A DNA stretch of 7,101 nucleotides from Syntrophaceae bacterium (GCA_003154025.1 PMCE01000152.1:3402-10502), one strand, 5' to 3'. Positions 1-6,991 are shown, counted from the first letter of the stretch. Notes: generated from the letters alone by a model not told the origin. Made by a program: numbers and translations.

Positions 1-200
1 ACCGCGTTGTCGCCGGACAGGATGATATTGATGAGAATGATGCTGAGGAAGCCCATGCAGAAGGCCCAGGTAAAATCGATCCTTCCCAGAAAGCCCAGGT
101 CGATCCCGCCCGCTGCCAGGGCCGGGGAGGATAACAGGAGGGTGCTCAAGCAGGTAATGACCGCCCAGACCAGGTTTCTTTTGATTCTTGCTCCTTCCAT
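1..200 (-). CDS. TerC-family integral membrane protein, 5' part (gene runs off the left edge)
   Basis: This is the N-terminal 66 codons of a gene read leftwards from an ATG at 200; the rest lies outside the window. The stretch ending in I-I-L-I-N-I-I-L-S-G-D-N-A-V (about residues 54-67) matches the first conserved membrane helix of the TerC/YjbE/YkoY family, where the S-G-D-N-A motif is characteristic. Members are implicated in metal ion (notably manganese) export or tolerance, and in loading metal onto exported proteins. Before that helix there is a basic start, a hydrophobic run (about residues 10-25) and an A-L-A-A site near residue 30, which looks like a cleavable signal peptide or an extra signal anchor. 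A weak AAGGA lies about 9 bases before the start. The family call is fairly safe on the motif; substrate and full topology cannot be judged from a fragment. Confidence 0.75.
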   Translation of the reverse strand, partial: MEGARIKRNLVWAVITCLSTLLLSSPALAAGGIDLGFLGRIDFTWAFCMGFLSIILINIILSGDNA

Positions 201-254
201 TTTTGAAGATCCTTTCCATTTACGATCCAGACCAAGAATGACCGAACTCATCAT

Positions 255-282
255 AGGGTACTGTTTTTCATTCAAAAGTCAA
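255..282 (-). promoter_or_regulatory. candidate sigma70 promoter for the TerC-family gene (proximal)
   Basis: On the minus strand TTGACT (282-277) is followed after 16 bases by TACCCT (260-255); an overlapping TATGAT (255-250) has a better -10 sequence but too long a spacer. The nine bases ATCCTTGAC occur at both this box and the distal one, so the two may be a small duplication. It is weaker than the distal site. Confidence 0.3.
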
Positions 283-327
283 GGATCTAACTTTTCCTCG
301 GAATTCCTCGCCGGGGAATTTTGCCCA

Positions 328-356
328 ACGGTAAGACATCAATCCCGAATTGTCAA
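328..356 (-). promoter_or_regulatory. candidate sigma70 promoter for the TerC-family gene (distal)
   Basis: On the minus strand TTGACA (356-351) is followed after 17 bases by TACCGT (333-328). The -35 box is perfect and the -10 box keeps the key first, second and last bases. It lies about 130 bases upstream of the start at 200 and downstream of the hairpin behind the transporter gene, so the TerC-family gene could be transcribed independently. Confidence 0.4.
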
Positions 357-393
357 GGATTTTGTATTCTTGATTCTATTTTCTGCGGGCTTT

Positions 394-435
394 TCTCTCC
401 ATGGGGCCCCGGTCGTACCCGGAGCCCCATAGAGA
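394..435 (-). terminator. strong hairpin behind the YeiH-type gene, terminator-like but without a U tract
   Basis: The arm 401-412 (ATGGGGC, one mismatch, CCGG) pairs with 419-430 around a 6-base loop. A further 5 pairs (394-398 with 431-435) extend the stem after a two-base bulge. It starts about 25 bases after the stop of the transporter gene. The bases that follow on the minus strand are A-rich and contain no T run, so it is not a textbook intrinsic terminator. It may instead protect the mRNA 3' end or assist Rho-dependent termination. Confidence 0.45.
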
Positions 436-460
436 GACGTTCAGCAACCCGGAAAGGAAA

Positions 461-1990
461 TTATAATTTGGGTGCGGGGAAGATCACCCCGCCGAAGATG
501 AGGTAGGCCAAAATGAGAGTCCAGATGATGTTAAAGATCTGGGCCCCCAGGAAGGCGACCGCCGGCCTTCCCCCGCCCATCTTGAACAGGTCGGAAAACC
601 GGGTTTCCAATCCGATACAGGTAAAGGCCATGGCGAACCACCAGGTCCGCAGCGCCCCGAGCTGCCCTTTCACGGCGTCCACGGTTTTCGTGTCGAGGAC
701 AAAGGAAAAGAGAACGGAGGCCACGATGAAGCCCAAAACGAATTTGGGGAAACGGAACCAGATTTCGATGGCCCCGGGTTTGTCCCCCGGCGCGGCTTTT
801 TTGAAAGTCCAGACGATGGCCAGGATGAAAGCGGCAAACCCGATCAACACGTTCTGGGACATCTTTACGATGACCCCGATCTTCATGGCCGCTTCGCTCA
901 CCAGAGCTCCGGCCGCCACTACGGAACCGCTCGTATCCAGCGTTCCTCCCAGCCAGGCTCCGCCCACGATATGATCCATGTTGGTGGCCTTGATAATCCA
1001 CGGCATGATGACTAACATGGGGACCGCACAAACCAGGACGATGGAAGTCACATAACTCAGCTTCTTCGGGTCCCCCTTTATGGCCCCCGCGGTGGCAATG
1101 GCCGCGGAAACCCCGCAGATGGAAACGCCGCTGGCCAGGATGGCGGCAAATTCATCATCCACCTTCAGCTTCCGGGCAAACCAGTAGCACGCGTACCAGA
1201 CGACCCCGACGACCAGGACCCCCTGGATGATCCCATAGCCGCCCGCCTGGATGATCTCCCCGAAGAGGATCCCTGCGCCGAGAATGACCAGGCCGATCTT
1301 GATGAAGTATTCGGTCCGCGCGGCGGCCAACAGCCACTTGGGGGTGCCGAACACATTGCTGATGATCAACCCAATCACCAGGCACCACAAGACATACTCG
1401 AGTCCGAAATAGAGGATGGTGTAATTCCCGGATAGGAACTGGGCGATGAAGGCGATGATGAAGATGACCGGGAAACCGGCGGCGAACTTCCCGACCTCCA
1501 ACCCCATGGCCGCGGCCCCGATGGTGACAAGTATCCAGAAGAAGATCAGGATATAAACAGCGGATAGAAAGTTTTTGCCGTCAAAGACCTTCTCCAGGAG
1601 GTTTCCCGCTTCTCCCCGTACGCTCCGGACCAGAGGGGGCACTTTCTTTTTCAGGCCTGCATCGATCGCCCCCTTCATCGCCTCATCCACCTTCTTGAGG
1701 GCGTCCCCTACGGTTTTCCGATCCTTCGATTCCATGGCAACCTTCAGGGCCATGATTTGTTCCTGAAGCGCCGGTTCACCCTTATCCCCCGCCTCCTTGG
1801 CCAGTTTGTCCACCACCGGCATCTGCTCCGTGACGAAGGAAGCAAATTCTCCGTCCGTGGTCCATTTGAAGTTTACATTCGTCAGCTTGAGCCCGGCCAG
1901 CGAGAGAATAATGATCAGGAAACCGATCCAGACCGCAAACCATTCGTCCTTCTTCCAAAGAGAAGACCAATCAATCGCCTTATTCGCCAT
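461..1990 (-). CDS. YeiH/UPF0324-family putative sulfate exporter, long form with an extracytoplasmic insertion
   Basis: This is a 509-residue multi-pass inner-membrane protein of the Cons_hypoth698 family (YeiH; 'putative sulfate exporter', a name derived from the TauZ proposal in taurine degradation and not firmly proven). The ATG at 1990 is chosen because GGGAGG sits about 6 bases upstream and residues 1-15 read as a typical cytoplasmic start; an ATG 21 codons upstream lacks this. Residues 16-34 form a first membrane helix. Residues about 36-140 are charged, helical and free of membrane segments. From about 143 to the end there are roughly ten hydrophobic segments. Family hallmarks include S-I-C-G-V-S-A (290-296), the G-G-T-L-D-T-S-G-S-V-V-A-A-G stretch (348-361) and G-L-E-T-R-F (460-465). 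E. coli YeiH is about 350 residues, so this is a long variant. It has its own promoter and diverges from ileS, so no pathway link to its neighbours is evident; export of sulfate or a related anion is inferred from the family only. Confidence 0.85.
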   Translation of the reverse strand: MANKAIDWSSLWKKDEWFAVWIGFLIIILSLAGLKLTNVNFKWTTDGEFASFVTEQMPVVDKLAKEAGDKGEPALQEQIMALKVAMESKDRKTVGDALKKVDEAMKGAIDAGLKKKVPPLVRSVRGEAGNLLEKVFDGKNFLSAVYILIFFWILVTIGAAAMGLEVGKFAAGFPVIFIIAFIAQFLSGNYTILYFGLEYVLWCLVIGLIISNVFGTPKWLLAAARTEYFIKIGLVILGAGILFGEIIQAGGYGIIQGVLVVGVVWYACYWFARKLKVDDEFAAILASGVSICGVSAAIATAGAIKGDPKKLSYVTSIVLVCAVPMLVIMPWIIKATNMDHIVGGAWLGGTLDTSGSVVAAGALVSEAAMKIGVIVKMSQNVLIGFAAFILAIVWTFKKAAPGDKPGAIEIWFRFPKFVLGFIVASVLFSFVLDTKTVDAVKGQLGALRTWWFAMAFTCIGLETRFSDLFKMGGGRPAVAFLGAQIFNIIWTLILAYLIFGGVIFPAPKL

Positions 1991-2171
1991 TGTTCCCTCC
2001 CCTTTGCATGATAGAATATGTGTATAAATCCCTGCCCCTGCCAGGGTCGGCAAATAACCTTCTCAGGTCCGTCAAATATCTTCCCCCTGCCCGCGCTAAG
2101 GGAGGTGTGAATTCTCGGGGGGGGTAATGGTTGAATCCGGGCGAAGAATGGCAGTGAGACTAACGGGAGGA

Positions 2172-2201
2172 ATTATATCATTTGCCAAAAATGGTGCGCA
2201 A
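2172..2201 (-). promoter_or_regulatory. extended -10 promoter for the YeiH-type gene
   Basis: On the minus strand TTGCGC (2201-2196) is followed after 18 bases by a perfect TATAAT (2177-2172) preceded by TGA, an extended -10 element. Transcription would start near 2165 and leave a leader of about 175 bases before the start at 1990. I recognise no riboswitch in that leader. This is the best promoter sequence in the intergenic region. Confidence 0.6.
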
Positions 2202-2299
2202 TGAAAAAAGATAATGAAAAAGATAAGGAGGAGGGGGCCGGATTTGTTCGCTCCGGGGACTGTTTTGATTGCTCCCTTCGGTCTCTCCGATCTTTTTTC

Positions 2300-2328
2300 T
2301 TGTGCGGCAGCCCTTCCTGTGATAAAAA
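2300..2328 (+). promoter_or_regulatory. candidate promoter for ileS-lspA-lgt
   Basis: TTGTGC (2300-2305) is followed after 17 bases by TAAAAA (2323-2328), which is preceded by TGA and so resembles an extended -10. It would give a leader of about 75 bases before the ileS ATG. Both boxes are imperfect and other AT-rich sites are nearby (TATAAA at 2347-2352 has no partner box), so the call is tentative. Confidence 0.35.
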
Positions 2329-2410
2329 TTTATGAATTACTTAGATTATAAAGAGTTGCGCAATTCCTCTCTCCTGGGAGTGGAGCGCTATCTTTTGCTT
2401 CGAGGAACCC

Positions 2411-5218
2411 ATGGACTATAAAGATACCTTGAATTTACCCAAGACTTCCTTCCCGATGAAAGCCAACCTCCCCCAGAGGGAACCGGAAATCCTGAAAAGA
2501 TGGGAAGAAGAAAAGACCTATCAGCAACTGAGGGAAATCGCCAAAGAGCGGCCCAAGTACATCCTTCATGACGGCCCTCCCTATGCCAACGGGCACATTC
2601 ATATCGGGACCGCCTTGAACAAGATACTGAAAGACCTCATCATAAAATCCAGGAACATGGCGGGTTTTAACGGCGAGTACGTTCCCGGATGGGACTGTCA
2701 CGGCCTGCCCATCGAGCACGAGGTCGACAAGAGCCTGGGAAGCAAAAAGGGCTCCTATTCCATCTCCGAAAAAAGAAAGCTCTGCCGGGCCTTCGCCAAC
2801 CGATTCATCGACATCCAGCGCGAGGAGTTCAAGAGGCTGGGAGTCATGGGAGAGTGGGAGAACCCCTATCTCACCATGAGCTATGACTATGAAGCCACCA
2901 TCGCCCGGGAGTACGGCCGGTTCGTCGGCAAAGGATCGGTCTACCGGGGGAAGAAGCCGGTTTACTGGTGCGCCTCCTGCGTCACCGCCCTGGCCGAGGC
3001 CGAAGTCGAGTACGAAGACCATAAATCCCCCTCGATCGCGGTCAAGTTCCCAGCCCTCTCCGATTTTGGCGAGCGTTTGCCGGCCCTGAAGAATAAAAAG
3101 GTCTATGTGCTGATCTGGACCACCACCCCCTGGACCATTCCGGCCAACCTGGCCATCGCCTTTCACCCCGACTATACCTACGTAGCCGCCGAAGTGGACG
3201 GAGAGGTATGGATCCTGGCCGAAGCCCTTCTGAACCAAGTCATGGCCAAGGCCAAGAAAAAACAGGTTCAGGTATTGGAAAAATTCTCCGGCAAGACCCT
3301 GGAAGGGCTGAAGACCCGCCATCCCTTCCTCGACCGGGAATCCGTGCTCATCCTCGCCAACTACATCACCCTGGATACCGGGACCGGATGCGTCCATACG
3401 GCCCCCGGACACGGGCAGGAGGACTACGAGTCCGGGTTGGAATACCATATTCCCATCTACTCCCCCGTGGATGACCATGGGCGGTTTACCCCCGACGTGG
3501 AATTTTTCGCCGGGCAGTACGTCTTCGACGCCAACGAGGCGGTCATCCAGAAGCTCAAGGAAGTGGGGGCCCTGGTCTACTCGGAAGTCTACACCCACCA
3601 GTACCCCAACTGCTGGCGCTGCAAGAACCCCATCATCTTTCGGGCCACGGAGCAGTGGTTCATCTCCATGGAAAAAAACGGACTGCGCCAGAAGGCCCTG
3701 GAGGCCATCGACAAAGTCTCCTGGATTCCCCACTGGGGGCATGACCGGATTTACGGCATGATCCAGAACCGTCCCGACTGGTGCATCTCGCGGCAGAGGG
3801 CATGGGGGGTTCCGATCGTGGCCTTCACCTGCACCTCCTGCGGGGAGATCTTAAACGAAGAACCCGTCGTGGAGCACGTATCCAGGCTGTTCGAAAAGGG
3901 CGGGGCCGACGCCTGGTTTGACCTGTCGGTGAAGGAGCTCCTTCCCCCGGGCACCCGCTGCCCGAAGTGCCAGGGACAAGAGTTCAAGAAGGAAACCGAC
4001 ATTCTGGATGTCTGGTTCGACTCCGGAGTGAGCTACGCCGCGGTCTGCGAGAAGAGGCCCAATTTGAAGTCCCCGGCCGATATGTACCTCGAGGGAAGCG
4101 ACCAGCATCGGGGATGGTTCCACAGTTCCCTCCTGGCCTCCGTGGGAACCCGGGGGCAGGCGCCTTACCACTCGGTCCTCACCCACGGCTTTGTGGTGGA
4201 CGAAAAAGGGAGAAAGATGTCCAAGTCCCTGGGCAATGTCATCCTTCCCGACGAGGTGATCAAGCGGTACGGCGCCGAAATCCTGCGCCTCTGGGTGGCG
4301 GCCGAAGACTACCGGGACGACATCCGTATCTCCGAGGAGATCCTCTCCCGTCTCTCCGACGCGTACCGGAGAATCCGCAACACCTGCCGGTTCCTCCTCG
4401 GCAATCTCTACGATTTCGACCCCCGGAAGGACCGGGTCCCGGATTCTCAGCTCCACGACCTGGACCGCTGGATCCTCCTGCGCCTCCAGAAGCTCACCGC
4501 CCGCCTGAGAGAGGCGTACACCAACTTCGAGTTTCACATGGTCTACCATGGGATCCAAAACTTTTGCACCGTTGATTTGAGCGCCCTCTACCTGGACATC
4601 CTCAAAGACCGACTCTACACCTCTCCGGCTTCTTCCCCCCAGCGCCGGGCGGCCCAGACGACCCTGTACAAAATTCTGGATTCCCTGGTTCGGCTCATGG
4701 CCACCATTCTCTCCTTCACCGCCGAAGAGGTCTGGGATCACATCCCGGGGGCCAAGGAACGGGCGCAGAGTGTACACTTCGCTCTGTTTCCCGAGGCGGA
4801 ACCGCAGTACCTCGACGCCAAACTGGAAGAGCGGTTCGAGCTCCTTCTCAAAGTGCGGACCGAAGTGTCCAGGATCCTGGAAGCGGCCCGGCAGGGTAAG
4901 GTGATTGGAAACTCCCTGGAGGCTTCCGTGACTCTGAACGCCCCGGAGAAGCTCCTCGCTTTCCTCCGGGAGAATGAGCCCCTGCTGAAGGATTTCTTCA
5001 TTGTTTCCGAAGTCATCTTGACCCCCACCGTTCCCCCGGGAGCCCAGCAGAGCAAGGAGATGGAAGGCCTTCATATTCTGGTCTCCCGGTCCGCCGGTCA
5101 AAAATGCCAGCGTTGCTGGATGTACGACTCCAAGGTGGGGCAAAGTGTGGCGCATCCATCGGTCTGTCCCCGGTGTCTTGCCGCCCTGGAGGCCATCCAG
5201 GCAGAAGGGAAGCCGTGA
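2411..5218 (+). CDS. ileS: isoleucyl-tRNA synthetase
   Basis: A complete 935-residue class I aminoacyl-tRNA synthetase that charges tRNA-Ile with isoleucine in the cytoplasm; E. coli IleS is of similar length. Visible landmarks are [11 protein letters not shown] (HIGH motif, about 56-66), W-T-T-T-P-W-T (236-242) and G-H-G-Q-E-D in the CP1 editing domain. The editing aspartate is Asp338. The family motif D-V-W-F-D-S-G is at 533-539 and K-M-S-K-S at 602-606, followed by an anticodon-binding domain. A C-terminal zinc site is formed by Cys899, Cys902, Cys919 and Cys922. Two further CxxC pairs (474/477 and 517/520) just before D-V-W-F-D-S-G look like a zinc-ribbon insertion; E. coli IleS lacks it as far as I recall. 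GAGGA lies 4 bases before the ATG. It is the first gene of the apparent operon; its stop overlaps the lspA start, indicating translational coupling. Confidence 0.97.
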   Translation: MDYKDTLNLPKTSFPMKANLPQREPEILKRWEEEKTYQQLREIAKERPKYILHDGPPYANGHIHIGTALNKILKDLIIKSRNMAGFNGEYVPGWDCHGLPIEHEVDKSLGSKKGSYSISEKRKLCRAFANRFIDIQREEFKRLGVMGEWENPYLTMSYDYEATIAREYGRFVGKGSVYRGKKPVYWCASCVTALAEAEVEYEDHKSPSIAVKFPALSDFGERLPALKNKKVYVLIWTTTPWTIPANLAIAFHPDYTYVAAEVDGEVWILAEALLNQVMAKAKKKQVQVLEKFSGKTLEGLKTRHPFLDRESVLILANYITLDTGTGCVHTAPGHGQEDYESGLEYHIPIYSPVDDHGRFTPDVEFFAGQYVFDANEAVIQKLKEVGALVYSEVYTHQYPNCWRCKNPIIFRATEQWFISMEKNGLRQKALEAIDKVSWIPHWGHDRIYGMIQNRPDWCISRQRAWGVPIVAFTCTSCGEILNEEPVVEHVSRLFEKGGADAWFDLSVKELLPPGTRCPKCQGQEFKKETDILDVWFDSGVSYAAVCEKRPNLKSPADMYLEGSDQHRGWFHSSLLASVGTRGQAPYHSVLTHGFVVDEKGRKMSKSLGNVILPDEVIKRYGAEILRLWVAAEDYRDDIRISEEILSRLSDAYRRIRNTCRFLLGNLYDFDPRKDRVPDSQLHDLDRWILLRLQKLTARLREAYTNFEFHMVYHGIQNFCTVDLSALYLDILKDRLYTSPASSPQRRAAQTTLYKILDSLVRLMATILSFTAEEVWDHIPGAKERAQSVHFALFPEAEPQYLDAKLEERFELLLKVRTEVSRILEAARQGKVIGNSLEASVTLNAPEKLLAFLRENEPLLKDFFIVSEVILTPTVPPGAQQSKEMEGLHILVSRSAGQKCQRCWMYDSKVGQSVAHPSVCPRCLAALEAIQAEGKP

Positions 5219-5712
5219 GTCTGAAGTACGCCCTGACGGGTCTGATCAGCGGGTCGGTCCTGATTCTGGATCAGATTACCAAACTCCTGGTCGACAGGAC
5301 CATGGCCCTCCACCAATCCATCGAAATCTTCCCCAATTTTGCGCACCTTACCTATCTGCGCAACACGGGGGCGGCCTTCGGGTTTCTAGCCGGTAGCCAT
5401 TCCACCCTGCGGATTATCTTTTTCGGGCTCATATCCGTCGTGGCCATCGGGTGCGTTGCCTACCTCCTCCGGTCTCTGCGGCCCCAGCAGAAGACGCTGC
5501 TCGTCAGCCTGTCCCTGATCCTGGGAGGGGCCGTGGGTAACTTGATCGACCGCCTGCGTCTCGGGGAGGTGATAGACTTTATCGATCTCCACTGGTATCA
5601 TGTTCACTGGCCGGCCTTCAACGTGGCCGATTCAGCGATCTCCATCGGCGTGGTGCTGCTGTTCATCCAGATGGTGAGGAAAGGCTCTCTGACCTTCGGA
5701 GAGAAGGATTGA
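5215..5712 (+). CDS. lspA: lipoprotein signal peptidase (signal peptidase II)
   Basis: A 165-residue inner-membrane aspartyl protease that cleaves the signal peptide from prolipoproteins after Lgt has lipidated the lipobox cysteine. The GTG at 5215 is chosen: it overlaps the ileS stop (GTGA), has AAGGGA about 5 bases upstream, and gives the usual family length (E. coli 164). The open frame extends further upstream, but only inside ileS. Conserved elements are L-D-Q-I-T-K (18-23), L-R-N-T-G-A-A-F-G (48-56), G-N-L-I-D-R (108-113), V-I-D-F (119-122) and F-N-V-A-D-S (135-140). By family comparison Asp121 and Asp139 are the catalytic pair, with Asn109, Arg113 and Asn136 supporting. Four membrane helices are expected, near residues 7-25, 64-86, 94-112 and 138-154. 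It is followed by lgt, the preceding step in the same pathway. Confidence 0.95.
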   Translation: MSLKYALTGLISGSVLILDQITKLLVDRTMALHQSIEIFPNFAHLTYLRNTGAAFGFLAGSHSTLRIIFFGLISVVAIGCVAYLLRSLRPQQKTLLVSLSLILGGAVGNLIDRLRLGEVIDFIDLHWYHVHWPAFNVADSAISIGVVLLFIQMVRKGSLTFGEKD

Positions 5713-5724
5713 ATATGAGAATCA

Positions 5725-5754
5725 GTAGGGGGCGCCCCGGCGGGTCGCCCCTAC
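5725..5754. repeat. palindromic REP-like hairpin between lspA and lgt
   Basis: GTAGGGG (5725-5731) pairs with CCCCTAC (5748-5754). After a one-base bulge the stem continues with CG/CG, a mismatch and CCC/GGG around a 3-base loop (5739-5741). The design resembles GTAGGGGCGACCC-type palindromes that I recall as dispersed intergenic repeats in environmental bacteria, with a small lesion in the left arm. No T run follows, so it is unlikely to be an intrinsic terminator. It lies 19 bases before the lgt ATG and could influence processing or translation of the lspA-lgt message. Copy number in the genome cannot be seen here. Confidence 0.65.
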
Positions 5755-5773
5755 GAGACGCGACCCGTTATTT

Positions 5774-6547
5774 ATGTATCCCATTCTAATTAGAGTCAGC
5801 GAATTCACCCTCCACACGTATGGGTTGCTCCTGGCCTTGGCATTCTTCCTGGCGGTAATGCTCGCGGTGCGCGAGGCCAAGCGCGTAGGGGTGGACCCGA
5901 ACGTGATGATGGACCTGTCCTTCTATGGCCTCTTGGCGGCCCTGATCGGATCCCGCGTTTTTTACGTCATCACCACCTGGGAAGAGTTTCGGGACAACCC
6001 GGTGGACATCGTGCGCTTCTGGCGGGGAGGATTGGTCTTTTACGGAGGGTTGATCTTTGGCTTTCTCGTCGCGATCTGGTATGTGCGCAAACATCATTTG
6101 AACTTCACGCAGCTCGCCGATATCGTCGCCCCGGCGATCCCCCTGGGCCAAGCCATCGGGAGGTTGGGCTGTTTTGCCGCCGGCTGATGTTACGGGTCAC
6201 CCGCGGGGGTTCCGTGGGCCGTCATCTTCACTGATCCCGAATCCCTGGCTCCCCGGGGCATTCCTCTCCATCCCACGCAGGTCTACGAATCGGCGGCCGG
6301 CTTTGTGATCTTTCTGATTCTGATGGCCATACGGAAGAAGGAACGCTTCCAGGGAAAGCTATTCTGGTTTTATCTTCTCTTTTATTCGACCGCCCGTTTC
6401 ATCATCGAATTCTACCGGGATGATCCCCGGGGGTGGGTCATTCCGCAGGTCCTCTCCAGCGCCCAGGCTGTCGGAATCCCCGCAGTAATCCTGGCCGTCT
6501 ACATGCTCCTGAGAAAAAGGCCGCAAGTCGCAAGTCGCAAGTCGTGA
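5774..6547 (+). CDS. lgt: prolipoprotein diacylglyceryl transferase, predicted selenoprotein (in-frame TGA read as Sec138)
   Basis: Lgt moves diacylglycerol from phosphatidylglycerol onto the lipobox cysteine of prolipoproteins at the inner membrane. Read through one TGA (6185-6187), the gene encodes 257 residues, normal for the family. Before the TGA: an N-terminus typical of Lgt (H-T-Y-G, 14-17), G-G-L-V-F-Y-G-G (85-92) and G-R-L-G-C-F-A-A-G (129-137), whose Arg130 corresponds to the essential Arg143 of E. coli. After it: C-Y-G (139-141), H-P-T-Q-V-Y-E-S (166-173) and A-R-F-I-I-E-F-Y-R-D-D (207-217), with Arg208 and Glu212 in the place of E. coli Arg239 and Glu243. Many homologues read A-G-C-C-Y-G, so the TGA replaces the first of two cysteines. 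A SECIS-like hairpin follows at once. There is no clear ribosome binding site before the ATG at 5774. The last codons lie in a 7-base tandem repeat. The alternatives are a pseudogene or a read error (Cys codon to TGA); no other lesion is present, which favours selenocysteine. Confidence 0.85.
6190..6217 (+). promoter_or_regulatory. SECIS-like hairpin directing Sec insertion in lgt
   Basis: The stem begins 3 bases after the TGA. Bases 6190-6196 (UUACGGG) pair with 6211-6217 (UCCGUGG), with three G-U pairs in seven. U6197 and C6198 bulge out. ACCC (6199-6202) then pairs with GGGU (6207-6210), closing a GCGG loop (6203-6206). Bacterial SECIS elements are expected to lie inside the coding region just after the UGA, with an apical loop roughly 16-37 bases away that carries a G in its first positions, and often a bulged U in the stem. 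This hairpin meets those rules. Its GC-rich codons are also constrained by the protein, so chance folding is not excluded. Confidence 0.7.
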
Positions 6548-6604
6548 GGGCGTGAAAGATTTTTTTTACCCCTTGCGCCCTCGCGACTTGCGCCTTGCGG
6601 TCTT
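6517..6604. repeat. long inverted repeat built from CAAGTCG units at the lgt 3' end
   Basis: The left arm (6521-6552) and right arm (6576-6600) are complementary over 25 positions with two mismatched positions (T/G, and a G-U-capable T/C) and one extra 7-base unit in the left arm; pairing extends to 6517/6604. CAAGTCG is present three times in tandem (6524-6544). The 23-base loop contains a run of eight T (6560-6567). The element separates two convergent genes and may terminate both transcripts, although the T run is in the loop and not after the stem. The lgt stop codon (6545-6547) lies within the left arm, so the last residues of Lgt are written by the repeat. Confidence 0.75.
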
Positions 6605-6607
6605 CTC

Positions 6608-6928
6608 TCACCCGACTCGTTCAATCCTGAAAAACACCGGCCGGGCCCCGTCGCTGCAGCAGGAAATGGCCATCCCCTCTTTTTTCATCCAGGGGAAATC
6701 CCCCCCGAAACGGAGGGTGGTCACCGTGGGATAGATGTCATGCCAGGCCCAGGTGCAGAAACCGGTCGGCATCGTTCCGGCTTCGTCCACGTGGAACTCC
6801 TGCCCTACTTCCATACGATCGCAGTAGGCGGCCATGGTCTCGGAAACTTCGGGCAGGGGATGCCCGTAAATCTCCTTGGAACTTAGTTTCTTGAGTACCG
6901 TGATCTTCAGCGGATGTCGTTTGGCCAT
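6608..6928 (-). CDS. TIGR04076-family small protein, function unknown
   Basis: A 106-residue soluble protein with no signal peptide or membrane segment. The ATG at 6928 is chosen because AAGGAG lies about 5 bases upstream; the open frame continues 51 codons further, but that part has poor coding character and contains the promoter. The signature G-F-C-T-W-A-W-H-D-I (56-65), a G-G pair (75-76) and C-C-S-D-G-A-R-P-V-F-F (90-100) followed by I-E-R match what I recall of the TIGR04076 family, short proteins of anaerobes with conserved Cys, Trp and Asp. Cys36, Cys58, Cys90 and Cys91 could bind metal or take part in redox chemistry, but no function is established to my knowledge. It is convergent with lgt and transcribed alone, so the neighbourhood gives no hint of its role. 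Confidence 0.8.
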   Translation of the reverse strand: MAKRHPLKITVLKKLSSKEIYGHPLPEVSETMAAYCDRMEVGQEFHVDEAGTMPTGFCTWAWHDIYPTVTTLRFGGDFPWMKKEGMAISCCSDGARPVFFRIERVG

Positions 6929-6991
6929 GTCATCTCCTTTTCTAGGATGGATTGGCGGGGCGGCATTTTGCTTCCAGCCCCTGCCTGCTTC

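Larger units (their letters stand above)
1991..2410. other. divergent intergenic region between the YeiH-type gene and ileS
   Basis: This stretch of 420 bases has no convincing gene. Besides the two candidate promoters it holds a run of eight G (2117-2124) and a near-perfect tandem duplication of ATGAAAAAAGATA (2201-2213, then 2214-2225 with one A fewer). It also has a short weak stem CCGGA/TCCGG near 2239-2257, and a 29-codon upstream frame (2332-2421) that overlaps the ileS start out of frame. No T-box antiterminator (G-G-G-T-G-G-N-A-C-C) or tRNA is visible. Confidence 0.6.

Noticed and set aside
7..432. Plus-strand open frame of 141 codons at the left edge
   Set aside because: It is antisense to the TerC-family start and runs through promoter-like and hairpin sequence; its translation resembles no protein family and it has no ribosome binding site.
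201..460. yybP-ykoY manganese riboswitch upstream of the TerC-family gene
   Set aside because: This riboswitch often precedes such genes, but I could not find its conserved loop motifs on the minus strand here; the hairpin at 394-435 does not match.
2201..2335. A 44-codon frame with several Cys residues in the divergent intergenic region
   Set aside because: There is no ribosome binding site near its ATG, it begins in a simple A-rich duplication, and it overlaps both proposed promoters.
2330..2410. T-box leader upstream of ileS
   Set aside because: GGGAGTGGAGCGC near 2378 slightly resembles a T-box, but the conserved G-G-G-T-G-G-N-A-C-C core, the specifier stem and a terminator are missing.
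2435..5155. Two long minus-strand open frames (435 and 434 codons) inside ileS
   Set aside because: They lie antisense to a fully conserved ileS and have low-complexity Gly/Val/Asp-rich composition typical of shadows of GC-rich genes; no family resemblance was seen.
5774..6187. lgt as a truncated 137-residue gene, with a second gene starting at 6305
   Set aside because: Residues essential to Lgt lie on both sides of the TGA, the frame between 6187 and 6305 is open and encodes conserved Lgt sequence, and there is no ribosome binding site for a second start. One recoded gene explains all of it.
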